A DNA stretch of 64,000 nucleotides from Axinella damicornis (GCA_963931865.1 OZ007513.1:6232808-6296807); one strand, 5' to 3'. Positions 33,494-46,198 are shown, counted from the first letter of the stretch. The notes: generated from the sequence alone by a model not told the origin. Translations and numbers: made by a program.

Positions 33494-34566
33494 GCTACAA
33501 AGAGGGAAGAAAGAATCACAACATAGTGCATATAAGTGTGATTTCAGGTTTGATGCCACATGTACACTAAACCGTAGATTTTAGCAAAAGAGTGTTCATG
33601 TCCTAATTGTACTCCGATCCTGAAGTGAGAGCACTTCATCCGGTCTTGGAGAGTGATTAGTGGCTTCTGCTACCGTGCCAGCCATCTTGGTAGTAAGTAC
33701 AAATGTGACCGCATGAGGGCGCACATCTATGGTTCACATGCTTATACAGTCAAAATTTGAATTCTATTTTTAGTAACACTCAGATTTTGCTGTCTATGAA
33801 CGTTGCATGCCCTCTCGCCGCCTTCGGCGGCTCGATGCGCCCTTGCCGGTATGTTGCTTACAAGTGTGCTGCGACTATGATTTGTATTGCGTGTACATAG
33901 TGTCCCTATACATATAGAGTCCACCGACTCAATAATTAAATCAAAAATCATGATTATGGTATGATGCTGCACGATTGCTCAGCCCTAGGAACTGTATGGT
34001 ATATCTTTATGTCAGCTGCACCCATTTAAGAGCAAAACTCTTGGAACAATGCGGAAGGAAGAAGTAGCATGTGGGTACACACCAGGGGGGGTGGGACAAG
34101 GTCCGTGCGCACGTGGTACAATTAACATTCCATAGGTATAGTGCACAATAATATACAAGAAGTATGCGGAACTAGCAGACTAGTAACAGCTCTAGCACTG
34201 ACTTATCGCTGGGGTTCGATGGGGTTCGATTGCTTTATTGACTTCCTACCTGATGCTAAACGCTTGAGTGCGGTCGACAAGTCTGCATTCGCTGATATTC
34301 TGGGTGAGTCTGCATGGTCACTTACATAACTGCTCAGTACAGGCACGTAGTAGTGTGTAGTGGCTTATACCCAGTTCGGTCACAGTCTCTGCACAGACGC
34401 CGGATTTACGGTATGGGAGACATATCGACGTACATAATTATACGTAGTACAGCGCCATATATATAGCGTCGCACGCGAGGCTACGACTAGTGTGGGGCTC
34501 GCTCACGCTCGCCCAATTACAGAAGCTGTCATTTACAAAGCACATTATATAGAAGAAGATCTCTGT

Positions 34567-34640
34567 GGGGGGGGGGGGGGGGGGGGGGGGGGGGAGGGGG
34601 GGGGGGGGGGGGGGAGGGGGGGGGGGGGGGGGGGGGGGGG
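34567..34640. repeat. Long poly-G tract
   Basis: About 74 bases of G with two single A interruptions. Strong G-quadruplex potential. The opposite strand reads as poly-proline in every frame, which is not evidence for a gene. Confidence 0.9.
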
Positions 34641-34740
34641 TTTGTATACTTTACTGTTATGTTCGTTCATCTCTCCCTTTTTCCTAACTTTTTGCCATTC
34701 TGGTATCCTTGCTACTTGTATTATCATTTACAAATTTATA
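34641..34740. repeat. Solo arm of a foldback repeat
   Basis: The segment with tgtatacttt, ctttttgccattctggtatcc and a later attatcattta is similar to the right arm of the element at 39228-39545. Confidence 0.5.
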
Positions 34741-35679
34741 AATCATGACTTTTCTGTTGGTGAACTGGCTGAACCAATCTCTTCACAAGTAAGAAGGTGG
34801 CGTCTAGGCATCGCCTTGCATTTGCACTGTTCCAGCACTGCCTGGCTACATTTTAACTTTTGCAGTACAAGTGCCACCTTAATCCTTTCAAAACCTGGTT
34901 GTTCTGAGCTACCAAGCTAACTTACAGTGGGTCACCAGATATGAATTTTAAAGACCTCGTCATACATGTATGTACAAGTATAATACCCAATGATTATTAG
35001 TACCCCATGTAATGAGCACCGCTGAAATGCGCAATTTTGGAATAGAACTACCGGTAGCTAGTTGTACTCCCAAGTTTACAGCATCATGAGTCACACTCTG
35101 TGCTTACAATCTATACTAGTAGGCACGGCTTTGTGTGGAAGTAAAAGGTGCAAAGTTCAAGGTGTACATGGAGATGGCAAGCATCCTCTCAAGGAGTATG
35201 AACGAGTTACCAAGGTTATGCATCCCAGGCCTAGCACGATCCACAATATACATTACTTCATTGTCGCAAATTAATCCAAGCAAGAGTTGCTTGTAGAATA
35301 CAGAGGTCGAAATAAGGATTACGTGTTGAGCGGTCAAATGTCCTAGATTTTGATTGTTCATTTGCAAAATATGCTAGGTCATGCCTGTCATCCCAATAAA
35401 TCAAAAGAGCATGAAAGTGTGTTCTCCAACCTCAATTCAAATCCACGTTGGTTGTGTGTATAATATTATGTGTATTGGGGAAAAAAAGAATTTGGCTGAC
35501 TAGAACTCATGCGTAAAGAAAGAGAGAAAAAAGAAATAGGCAGATTCGAACCAGGTACAGTCCCTAACAGTCATGCACTTAGATGATTGTATTCACGCAT
35601 GTTGATCGTCATGCCTACCGAACAAGTGCCTTAGTGTGCGGTCATTTTACTAATTACACAATTTTCCCAGAATATTTGC

Positions 35680-36279
35680 TAGCCTCGTTCCCAGGCCCGA
35701 GACAGCGAGGAGAAAGGGCCTGGTTTCCACTGTTTGCGCATGCGCTAAAGAGTGGTGAAATTCTACCGGCACTATGGACGTTCGATTATGTTTGTACACT
35801 CGTGACATCGAAGCGGATAACGTGATCCATACGGTTAACTGGCCTGGCTAGCTATATAGCTATGGTAAGCGAGTGGCGTGCTCTCGATCATACTCTCCTA
35901 TGCCCTCAGGTGGTAAGGTGCTCCTGAATTGAGCTAGAACAGTGACCTGCGATTGATGTTTTAGTGTGGCTACCATCGCACCGACCGGGTGGAGTCAGTA
36001 TGCTACCAGGACTCATCCATTTGTTTTGAATAACGAATGTTGGTAAGTCTGTTGCTGGTGGCAGTGAATTGTGGCTGTGTCGCCCCTCATGTCGCGGATC
36101 GAGGACCAGTGTAGCAAAATAGATAGCGTCAAATGCTCAACCATGTGACTATGAAGATGTCATTTGCACCCTCCCCCTTATGAATATGTGTTACGGTTAC
36201 AGATAATTAAGCGCATGCGCAAACAGTGGAAACCAGGCCCTTTCCCCCCCCCCCCCTCTCGGGCCTGGGAACGAGGCTA
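35680..36279. mobile_element. MITE of the tagcctcg family
   Basis: The arms tagcctcgttcccaggcccg and cgggcctgggaacgaggcta, followed inward by tggtttccactgtttgcgca and its inverse, enclose about 450 bp. The flanks aatatttg and aatattgg may be a target duplication with one change. A poly-C run lies in the right arm. A partial relative is at 45744-45812. Confidence 0.8.
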
Positions 36280-36331
36280 AATATTGGCTTACTACCGGCT
36301 CCATTGTATAATAAGCACTACCACGACCACC

Positions 36332-36473
36332 TAGCCTCGTTCCCAGGCCTACCCTGTTTTTTCTGTTCTTCGGTTTCCGTTGACAATAATACACGGATGC
36401 GGAAGGGCGGCGCCCTTCTGCATCCATGTATTATGGAAACCGAAGAAACGGGGTAGGCCTGGGAACGAGGCTA
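36332..36473. mobile_element. Deleted copy of the palindromic MITE
   Basis: It shares both ends and the next 80 bases (gttcttcggtttccgttgac, acaataatacacggatgcgg) with the 588-bp palindrome at 16445-17032 but lacks the centre. The direct repeat acgaccacc at 36323-36331 and 36474-36482 flanks it. Confidence 0.85.
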
Positions 36474-36690
36474 ACGACCACCTATGTTGAATGCTACATG
36501 TACCACCTGCCATAATTATGCATTGTACAATTAAGGTGTGACAGGTAATTATACCTATATGTCATGTGTATTACACTCCTGGTAGGGAAAAAATCATGAA
36601 TTATCTGTTAAGCTTAACATGACAAGGCGCCATGCCATGCTAGTAGGTTGTTAGATCCATGTGAATCCACATGAGGACACCAGATAATTA

Positions 36691-36915
36691 GTGAACACGA
36701 CGGGATTTGGAGTGGTAAAGATAGCATGTCGACTTCGGATCAATGAATACGATGCTTCAAAAGAGGAGTGGCTACAGTATGCTGAACGTGTGGACCATTT
36801 CTTTGCTGCCAATGTGATAAGTGGGCACAATCGTGCCAGCTGTCGGTTCAAGGACGCAGTGCATGCTGACTACCCTCCCTGCTTTGCGTCAAGTAAGTTT
36901 ATTTCACTAGCTTAA
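36691..36915 (+). pseudogene. Gag-like fragment (Ty3/gypsy type)
   Basis: The frame contains YDASKEEWLQYAERVDHFF and then AANVI. This resembles the start of the capsid region in gypsy-type retrotransposons, where a similar acidic/tryptophan/tyrosine pattern precedes FFxAN. No reverse transcriptase, protease or long terminal repeat is nearby, and the frame ends soon after, so this is a remnant or a domesticated fragment. Confidence 0.45.
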
Positions 36916-37052
36916 TAATTATTTGTGTGTGGGAAAAAAGGACTTGAACAAATTTTGCCCGGCCACGCCCACCGCGCAACAAGCCAGTAACCTTAACACT
37001 AAACTTTCCACAAACAGAATTGCAGTATATACAATACATGTAAATCCCTCAC

Positions 37053-37180
37053 ATCTCTTGGAAGTGGTACAGTGATCCATTCTGTTCTGGATTGCTAGCC
37101 TCACATCTGCCACATCCAGCTCCTTCTTCTGGGCATGTTCACTGTACACCTTGCATCCTCCAGGATGGTTGTAATGTATC
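37053..37180 (-). CDS. TAF9: TAF9 histone-fold exon, with a one-base frameshift
   Basis: On the minus strand, after the acceptor cctgcag, the exon starts GA-TAC-ATT (YITTILEDA) and continues, one base out of frame, as VYSEHAQKKELDVADVRLAI then QNRMDHCTTSKRD before the donor gtgagg. This is the C-terminal half of the TAF9 histone fold, a subunit of TFIID and SAGA that pairs with TAF6. The exon ends at the Arg-Asp just where the conserved FLLDIA segment should follow. A missing A near 37150 breaks the frame. I could not find the other exons, so this is a retained fragment, an assembly error in a real gene, or a dispersed gene with long introns. Confidence 0.7.
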
Positions 37181-37895
37181 CTGCAGGAGGAGGGGAACTA
37201 CATAGACATGCATGTGTAGAGTAACAGTATGCTAATACAATACACATCTCACTATGCCTACCATGCCACACCTAGTCTTGGAACTAGACCCTTTGAATGG
37301 AGAGGAGGAAGGGTCCAGGCATAAAAGTTCTTTCGCAAACAACAATTCTGATTAGTCAAGTAAGCAATGTACACATGAATGAATGTACACATGAACCCAG
37401 ACCGTTCCTTCTTCCCGGGTGAGTGTAAAACCTATGGACGGATACACCAACATGGTAGCTTTTTTGGTTTTTGGAGATAGCAGCTTCCATGGTGATCTCA
37501 GCAAATGCAGTGATGCATCAACAATACTTCTAGTATGCAAATCAAATGAAGTGCATTTGATAGGTAGGCTAATAAAGGTATATAAACGTCTAACAGCGAT
37601 GCGGGGTACGGTGGACTGGACCACTGACTGGACTGGACTGATGAAAACAAGCTGCACACAGACAACAAATGTCACCAAAGCTACGAAGGGTTGCCTCCAG
37701 CACAGCACTTCAACCATAGCCATGGATGACATAGGAATATTCCTTCGTTCTTCTACACTTCAAGAAAGGCTGGAGTTGGTTTTCTGCAGAAAATAAATGC
37801 TCTTAATTAGCAGGTAAAGGGTTCTAACCAGAGCTCAATTAATGCTTGATGAAGTTACTTTCCCAAAACAGTGTGAGTGGTCTAGAGCTATGACC

Positions 37896-37990
37896 AATAA
37901 CCAATTAATTGAAGATCTTAACCAATTAATTGAAGATCTTAACCAATTAATTGAAAATCTTAACCAATAATTAATTGAAGATCTTAACTG
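37896..37990. repeat. 21-bp tandem repeat
   Basis: Four imperfect copies of aaccaattaattgaagatct. AT-rich and locally self-complementary (aattaatt). Confidence 0.85.
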
Positions 37991-38292
37991 ATTATTGGTG
38001 GCAGGAGACCATAACAGGAAGGAGCGTCCAACTAGCATAACCATCAGGTGCAGGGTAGCAGCACACAATGCTCCTTATACAGATTTGCAGTCTGTGTACG
38101 TGTACGGCTGTGCGTGATGTCATAAGTAGGTGGGCAGGTGTTGTGTATCGTATCGGAGTGATTGCTATGGTTAGTGTTTCACACGTCATGCAATCTCGAC
38201 AGTGCAGTCAGAATCTTTGTAGGGCCTTCGCAATTAAGTAGCCAAACAGTAATGTACCGTAGTATCCTGCTAATATGCCCCCTTTGAAAACA

Positions 38293-38383
38293 CCCCCCCC
38301 CCCCCCCCCCCCCCCACTGTTCACCCAAGTTCCTGTGCAGGGTAGTTTGACTTGTTTCAATGCCCCCCCCCCCCCCCCCCCCC
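38293..38383. repeat. Pair of poly-C runs
   Basis: Runs of about 23 and 21 C at 38293-38315 and 38363-38383. They are part of a short duplicated context (atgccccc). Confidence 0.85.
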
Positions 38384-39227
38384 GTGAGCGTCTTCTGGAA
38401 TATCTAAACTACATGACATTGTGCGTAACTTCAGATCGTCTCTCAGAGTATACATGTACATATAGTAGTCACCGTTATCGTCGACGATACAAGTCATCTC
38501 ACTGCCACTGTAGGAAATACCAGGAAAGGTCTCGCGGTACATGACCAACAGTATTGCTGTTCTTGAGGATGGCTACAGCGAAGTTGTCATGGCCCTCGCG
38601 TTGAAGTGTCAGCTCTTCTTGCATGATGACCACGAACAGTACTGTTGATCGTTTGTACTTTTGTAACTGTGAACACGAACCTTGGCAGTGTCATGATATA
38701 GTTTGTATGTAGCAAAACATTTTGTGTGGGGCGTATAGTCAAGACTAATTGCATATTCGAAAATACTAGCTAAGGTACATGTACATTATTTACATTACAT
38801 TACTCGGCACAATTTTTCCCCTACCAGGAGTATAAAATTACGTGGCACAATTTCTTTTATACCAGGAGCGTAATTTCTTACTTTAGACAAGCCCGACGTT
38901 GCCTCAATCTCTCACGATGATTTTCCCACGAAACAGAACTGAGCAGTGCAACGACCCATCGCTTTTTCACAACCTCCAAGTCTTCACCAGGCTGCTGCAA
39001 CGACCCACTCAGGCTTCATTTTTCACGCCATCTTCTCATTTGCATACGCATGTGCACTTAAACGATCACTTAGCCATAATACATAATTATCACCAGAAGT
39101 GTCTTGCGCCGTTAATCAAATTTGAATGAAGTACTTAATAAAGACAGGTACGTAAATTCTCTGTGCGTATAATTTATATCTACTGTACGCATTCTGTGAC
39201 AGGGATGAATGCCTATCTAAAAACCCA

Positions 39228-39545
39228 ACAGTAATAAAAATGTAACAGATGTAGGGATACCACCAGAACAGCAAAAAGTAAGGAAACATGGGAGAGATGA
39301 TTGCACATAACACTGAAGTATACAATCCCGCCTACAGAGATCATTTCCAGTATAATATGTCTATAATGAACAAATATAATTATGTACAGAGATATTTTTC
39401 CACGTACGTATGTGTATAATGAACAAAAATATGTAGGGGGATTGTATACTATGTGTGATCATCCCTACATTTTTGTTCCTTGTCTCCTTACTTTTTGCCT
39501 TTCTGGTATCCCTACATGTACATCCTGTTACATTTTTATTCACTT
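39228..39545. mobile_element. Foldback element
   Basis: The left arm (aaaaatgtaacagatgtagg, then caaaaagtaaggaaacatgg and gtatacaatccc) is inverse to the right arm (gggattgtatac, then cttactttttgcctttctgg and cctgttacattttta). A solo arm is at 34641-34740. Confidence 0.7.
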
Positions 39546-40139
39546 GCTTATTTAGCAGCAGTTTGATCAAACAAAGCAGTAGTCAGTGACATCACAGGCA
39601 ACTAGGCAATAGGTGTCCTTGCATAGGTATACCTATGTTACTCAGGTATTACATTCCAGCTTTGGCTGAAGAATCAGGCCCGGGAATCTCGAGTCACCCC
39701 TTCCCTGGGTGGATGACAAAGCCAGCTCTCCCTGTCTGAAGACCATAGGCAGTTTACCATAGGGACATTCATATGTTGTCACTTGTAACCACACTTGTCT
39801 TGAGATAGGTATTCACCGTGCTCACATAATACAAGAGCTAAATTATACGCACAGAGACTTACCTCAGTCTTGTGAAGGGCCTCATTTGATTGACAACACA
39901 ACGTATATAATGTTCTTCCCGGCTGTGATTCTAATTCAGCAATCTTGAGTAACAATTACGTATGAGGTACGCATGCATACAAATGAAGAAAAATGGCGTG
40001 CCAATTTGAAGCCATAGCTTTTGAGTGGGTAGCTGCAACTGCCTGGTGTGAGACTTTGAAACTGTGAAAAAGGGATAGGGTTGTGCAGCACTCAGTTGTA
40101 AATGCTGCTGTTTTCATGCATATCCACATAGAAATGCCA

Positions 40140-40372
40140 AGCTTGTTACAACCTGGTGGAAAGGTTGTGACAAGGTCACCAGCCTTGTGACAACCTTCTA
40201 CATGCATGTACATGGTCCAAACAAGCTTGTGACAACCTTGCATGATTTCAACAAGCTTGTGACAACTTGCATGATTTCAATAAGCTTGTGACAACCTAGT
40301 ACAGTTAACTTGCCAACCTTGTGACAACCTTGTAAGTCTGATCCACCTAGCTAGCTAGCTAGCTAGCTAGCT
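40140..40372. repeat. Degenerate minisatellite and ctag microsatellite
   Basis: The phrase caagcttgtgacaacctt recurs about six times at spacings of roughly 30 bp, some with gcatgatttcaa between. It is followed by seven copies of ctag at 40348-40372. Confidence 0.75.
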
Positions 40373-41576
40373 TGGAAAACATGGTTGTGACACGTTCTTT
40401 TATACTGCATGTCACCACATAGCTACCATAGCTACCTTAACAAGTGAGTCTTTAAAAGACTTGATGTGTCTTGGCATGACTTGGTATCAGCTAGAATCAT
40501 GCAGAGGACATGGCAGCTGCTTAACCCTTTATGGCTGCAAAACCTGTTAGCTATGAGACTTTCAGCTGAAGTCAGTGTCAGTATCCTGGGAGTTTCTGTT
40601 TGAGCAAGGCATGGGGTGGGTCAGGGTGAGGTGGGAGTGTTCACCCCAAGGGTAAAAGCAGTATGGTTGTGTCTGGGCTTGATGTTTAGTCAGAGCCAGG
40701 TGGGCCGTTTTAATTCATAAATGGACCTAGACAACACCTTGGCCAATTCTTTCAGCACTTATCTATAAAGCTAGCTAGAGCTGAGTGCAGCACACTGTGT
40801 AGCTACGGATGAGTGAGTATTCATTGTCCTCAATTAAGTAGTCTTGGTAAGAGGATTCATGAGCAGCCATGCAAACCCATAATCACTTTTGAGGATTTAC
40901 TTGCAGGCTATAAATACGTTTGACACCCTATTAAGAGTGTATGCAGCATTTGCACAGGCGCATTGCGAAAAGCGACGTACGTACCACGTACACATGTACC
41001 ACGTACGTACCTACGCATCTAGCACTGTGTCTCGGCACTTCGGTGCCGAGACAAAATGTTATCGATGCAGCTCCAACTCAAAAAGCCACAAAGTACATGT
41101 ATACACATCCTGAGAAAACGAGTTAGATGCTGCTGTCCAGCTTCTAACTCAGGGTGTGTATACATGTACTTTGTAGCTTTTGCACTGCACAAGATAGGGC
41201 TGGGCATATAAGGCGAGCATTACATTATTTTGATCACTTGCACGCTGGCAGAAAATGGATGACAGTGACAGACCTAGCGATAGTAATGATAGACTTAGTG
41301 GTAGTGACGATAGACCTAGTCTGACTCGTGACGATAGACCTAGTCTAACTCCTGCCTATAATTACCTGGCTCAGTCGCTCAGCAGGCAAGTTAAATAAAA
41401 TCAGCATTTTCATGAGCATTTTCCTCTATAATTGGCTAATTTAATGAGCAGTGCTGCAAAAGCATCATTATATGCCCAGGCCTAGCACAAGAGCCTTCAT
41501 GACACATTAATTTTGTCAGCACCTGAAGCATGCATGTTCCATCACACTTGCATGGTTACCAGTAGCATGCTTCCGT

Positions 41577-41911
41577 TATACCCAGGCCTTCTTACCCCAG
41601 CATTTGTCGTTTGCGCGGTACTAACACAGGGGAAGGCCGGGTAAACTTGTCATGTGCAGTGACATACATACATTGTGATTTGGGTGCTTCGGAGTGCCAC
41701 AAGTCGCAGCCATGGGCCACTGAGTGGTCAACATCAGGCAGACTCATGTTGGTGACGTTTCTTGGGTTCAGAAAGCTGACCGAGAGCTGTACAGAAAGAA
41801 TGTGCAACTCTTCCAATGTACAGGTATGTCACGTGACATGTTTATCAGGCCTTCCCCCATGCTAGTACTGCAAGCAACAAACGGTGGGGTGAGAAGGCCT
41901 GGGTGCGAGGC
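41577..41911. mobile_element. MITE with cccaggcctt ends
   Basis: The left arm tacccaggccttcttacccc, then caggggaaggcc, is mirrored by caggccttcccccat and ggggtgagaaggcctgggtg. Interior coding frames are not convincing. Confidence 0.6.
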
Positions 41912-42623
41912 TAGCATGCAACTGGAACATCCATGCATGGAACATTATTGTGTAGACTGGCAACCATGCACGAAACCTGTACAGACTGCATAACACGTTG
42001 CAGCTAGCTATGTAGCTACACTACCAAGTTACTTGGTTCTAATGTTTTCATGTCATACCCAATTTTGGTTGCTAATGTAAACTAATTCATCATCGTATGA
42101 CGTCATATTCACCAATGTGGTTGCTAATGTAAACCTAGCTCATTAGCTAGCTAGAGTCAGAGTTGGCTACCGGTTGTCGAAACAAAGCGTGCCATCGTAT
42201 CCATCACAGGCGTGCACAGCAATAGAAGGTTGGGGGGACATTAAACTGACTGACTGACTGTACACAATAAACTGCTGCTAGAGGTAAGTCTTAACTCACA
42301 GTTGAACTGGCTCTATACAGGCAGTGCACGTTTATGTAGTCTGCATACGTTTTTTTTTTCTAGGGTGATGTTGGGGGAGCTCATGCCCCCCTCCGCCCCA
42401 CCCTAGTACCGCCACTGATCGTATCATTGACCTGGAAACCCGATAGCATCAACAGGAAGCGCTACTGGACCGACAAGCAGCTGGTGTATATACGCATGGT
42501 GCAGACAGAACTTTGGAGATGCAAGCAACATCATCTCCTAACTGGGGCAAGTATAGATCAACTGGGCGTTCCCAGGCCCCGTTCGAACCTGGGAATGAGG
42601 CTAGCAGAAGGGTGGGTTGCATA

Positions 42624-43191
42624 TACTTCTTCTCGTACCGTCGAGCCCTTGCGGCAAATAAAACTCAATTGGCCGGCAGGACACCAGCAACATTCCCATC
42701 CACATTTCTGAACGTGACATGTTCCGGTACGTACCTACGAACATTCCCATCAACATTTCTGAGCGTGACATGTTCCGGTACGTACCTACGTATATAATGC
42801 TTTTGATTGCACGTACGTTGTATCCTAGTCTTGCGTGGCCCAGACCCTTCCTGCAACGATCAGTGGGGCGGGGCGGGAGGAGGGGAGGAGGGAAGACAAA
42901 GGGTCTGTACTTCTTCTCGTACCGTCGAGCCCTTGCGGCAAATAAAATTCAATTGGCCGGCAGGACACCTGCAACATTCCCATCAACATTTCTGAGCGTG
43001 ACATGTTCCGGTACGTACCTACGAACATTCCCATCAACATTTCTGAGCGTGACATGTTCCGGTACGTACCTACGTATATAATGCTTTTGATTGCACGTAC
43101 GTTGTATCCTAGTCTTGCGTGGCCCAGACCCTTCCTGCAACGATCAGTGGGGCGGGGCGGGAGGAGGGGAGGAGGGAAGACAAAGGGTCTG
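42624..43191. repeat. Recent 284-bp tandem duplication
   Basis: The two copies, 42624-42907 and 42908-43191, differ at only a handful of positions. Each contains a smaller direct repeat (aacattcccatcaacatttc and gtgacatgttccggtacgta, twice) and a short MITE-like inverted pair, cagacccttcctgc / aagggtctg. A related inverted pair lies at 43648-43722. Confidence 0.9.
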
Positions 43192-44403
43192 GTGACTCTG
43201 AAGAGGATGTTGTTGGCTCTGCCGGAATGCTGGTAGAGCCAACCAGATTGAAGCAGCATGTAATTTGTGGCACGATATCCGCTTTGAGCGCGTGACTAGA
43301 TTTATAGTGGCATGGCGAGAAGAATCAGGATTACCTCCTTAGCGGCTTCACAGCTAGGCTACAGGCAGTTGATGCCCAAACAAAGCGAAGATAATTTGCA
43401 TGCAATAGGGACGTCTCTGTGAGTCTCCACACGTATTCTGGAATGTCTCACTGTTAAGTCTCCTTCGCGTACTACTCTTCGGCAAGTCTTTGAGGCAGAC
43501 AGTGCAGCGCTCTTCCTTGATAGCAATGGCTGTAGCTCTGTGCTCAATCAACTACTATACTTGAGGTAAGTCACATGCAATATTACGTTTACGGAAGATT
43601 ATTTCAATAATTACATTCCATTGTGCAACTGCATCTTGTTCAAAGTCACCAGACCCTTCTTCCTCCCTCCCCTCCCCTTTCGCCCGGCCCCACCAATCGT
43701 CGCAGGAAGGGTCTGGGCCATGTGAGACTAGTTGTATCCATATCCCTACACATAATTTATAGAGTCTACCGACTCTATGTTTTACACTCACCCCTTACTG
43801 CCGTGCGAAGGGTTCATCATCTACGTGCAAGGGTCTGATTCCAAGACAATGCCACCCCTCGATCATGGACAATACACTATTTGTAGTGTCCATGCCTCAC
43901 ATACAACATGACGTACGTGTATACATGTACACTCACTATAGCTGAATTCCAGCATCTGATACGTACACCACACCACGGTCATAGTGTTCGACTCCCATTT
44001 CCTTAAGGACTGCTTCCATATGATTACGGCGGCATCTCTGGGCCCAGGCAGTGCCATCGATATCCATTCAGTCAGGTTTGGCAGTTCTGATAAAAAAAGT
44101 TAATTTCCCGTGAGTCCGGGGTATATACCAGGTACGGGTACGGGTCCAAGCAGGACTACACACCCACTGGGCAATTATGCAGACACACCCTAGTCTATCG
44201 AGCCTTCTCTAGCTCCGGAAGTTGGGGGCGGGGCGTAGCTTCCGGAGCGAGAGATCTATGGTGTCACGTCAAATCGTGAGAGTCGAGAGGCCTGAGCAGC
44301 GAGAACACTGAAGTTACCCAACCCACTTCACTGCATAATTGCTGTAAGCCCCGGAAACTCTAGATATTATACCGTGGGAGACCCTTTGTGACTGCGCCCC
44401 CCG
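43192..44403. other. No gene recognised
   Basis: Holds the short cagacccttc inverted element at 43648-43722. Otherwise unremarkable. Confidence 0.35.
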
Positions 44404-44469
44404 CTCTCTCTCCCCAGCCTCCCAGCCAGCACTATCAGCCTACCAGCGTAGGCTGCATCCTGATATCCT

Positions 44470-44697
44470 GAGGCACCCCTGCCAGAACCTTGGGCACACA
44501 CACCTCACAACGTCGAAGGAGTGTTCCTAGGAACAAGTCCAGCACCGTGTTACTACCCCGAGTGGGTCCTTACAAGGTACTCCTCTCCTCTGGAAATGCT
44601 AGTGGACCCACTGGAGATTGAGCAGAGGGAACCACACTTGGGGTTCCTCTCCCTCTCCTCTGTTGAAGACGAGGCGTTACAACTCCTACAACCTCAC
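44470..44697 (+). CDS. Possible host exon ending at 44697
   Basis: One frame reads CYYPEWVLTRYSSPLEML, then VDPLEIEQREPHLGFL and SSVEDEALQLLQPH, and stops at a canonical donor, cac|gtaagt. An upstream segment in another frame (AYQRRLHPDILRHPC) also looks coding, which suggests a frameshift or an unrecognised junction near 44470. The family is unknown. Confidence 0.4.
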
Positions 44698-44754
44698 GTA
44701 AGTGTACACAGAATGTCCCAATACTCATAGCACAATAGAGAGTGAGACTCAGGG

Positions 44755-45659
44755 GTGGCTGGTGGCCTAGCGGTTAACCCTTTAAGCCCCATTGACGTCT
44801 ATAGGCGTCATTTAGACCCTATGCACTTGTAGGGCTTCTCGTCAGTCCAAAAAGAGACCAAAAAGGCTTCAGAGGGCCTAGGGACGACTTTGAGGGCCGA
44901 ACTCAAAAATTTGGTCAGTTTTCGGCGCGCCTCCCCCACTAAACATACAAGCGGGGGGGTTTCGAAGGGGGGGCCGCAGCCCCCCCTTCGGCCTGTTGTG
45001 GGCGTTTTTTGATTTTAATGAGATTCATTGACCCGAGAATTTTTGATTCTAATGATATTCATAGACCCCACCCAGGGCCTCAAGAAAACCTGCAAATTGG
45101 TGGTGTAAGGTGTGCCATCAGTCAGATCTGGCCCAAGTTTAGGGAAATGCTGGGCGAAAATCTGGCTGACATCCACCTTTGACCTCCGATTGCTGGCCTT
45201 GTGGGGGTCATGAATATCATTAACGGTGTTGCCAGAGGGGTCTCTCCATGTGTGCGGGCCCCACCAAGTTTGGCCGCTGAGGAGCGAATGCTGTGGGAGA
45301 GGAGTACCTACGAAAGTGGTGTGCGCTGAATGCATGAAAATGTGTTGTCTTGGTGGGAAGAATTCGGTGGTTAAAGGGTTAAAGCATCCAACTGCTAATC
45401 TGAAGGTTGCAGGTTCGAATCCCACCATTGTCATAGGAGAGATTTTCTTTCTCTCCTAGGAGTTGACTCAGCTCTACCCTTAAAAATGAGTAGGTGTGTT
45501 CTTGAAGGTGTTTTCACCAGATACAGTTCACACCGCATCCTTCGGAGGGGATGTAAAGCCGTTGGTCCCGGGGTACTGGTTAATATTAGCATTCATGCTA
45601 TTCCGGTTACCTCGTTAGCCACTCTACATGGTGGTTTCTCATAAAATAAATAAAAATCC
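44755..45659 (+). repeat. tRNA-derived SINE split by a TTAA element
   Basis: An A-box (tggcctagcgg) at 44764-44774 and a B-box (ggttcgaatcc) at 45412-45422 belong to one tRNA-like head when the insertion 44778-45378 is ignored. The anticodon-loop phrase ctgctaa recalls tRNA-Ser(GCT). The body continues with tgtaaagccgttggtcccgg and ends in an aaataaataaaaat tail, giving a SINE of about 300 bp. Confidence 0.8.
44778..45378. mobile_element. TTAA-flanked element inside the SINE
   Basis: TTAA at 44774-44777 and 45379-45382 and ends ccctttaagcccc / ggttaaaggg mark a piggyBac-type insertion. The ends match those of the element in the MULE intron (4166-4794). A ggggggg-rich hairpin lies at 44950-45000. 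Confidence 0.8.
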
Positions 45660-46198
45660 ACACTTTTTTTGTGAAGCAGAGCTGTTGACACAATTTGCCG
45701 TTCCATTCACTATATCATGGCTAGGTTTTGACTGAAGCAAACCTAGCCTCATTCCCAGGCGCTCGGTTATTGGGGAGAATAGCGTCTGGTATCCACTGTT
45801 TGCGCATGCGTGGCTCCCCACTTTTTTGTGGGTAACTTGGAAACTACTACTATCTCAAGCACTCAGCGTTAGCCCTAATGATGCCATATGGCGTCATGAG
45901 ACTTTCAGCTTCATGATGTCACATCCGGCAATGTCCTAGTTCTGTGACAGCAGAAAGGGTGGGACAGGGGGAGGTGGGTGGGTGCACCCGGAGGGTGCGA
46001 ACAGCATGGCCGTGTCTGGGCTCCGCAGTCCAGGGTGCTATTCTGGATCATACAATGAGCACCCCAATTGCAATGAACTCCAGCTGCATAGTAGCTTCCC
46101 AGCGCACAGGAAAATAGACCCACCCTCCTTTTGAGTAGCCACTTCCCTTCCTTGTTCGTTGACTTACTGTTGGGTAATTTGTAGTGAGGAAGCCAGTA

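Noticed and set aside
34545..34727. Proline-rich minus-strand frame
   Set aside because: It is a translation of the poly-G tract and carries no coding signal.
44764..45422. A functional tRNA-Ser gene
   Set aside because: The A-box and B-box are separated by a 601-bp insertion and are followed by a SINE body, so this is a SINE and not a tRNA gene.
45015..45434. Minus-strand open frame of 139 codons
   Set aside because: Its start overlaps the tRNA-like B-box of the SINE and the rest is the inserted TTAA element, so it is a chance frame across two repeats.
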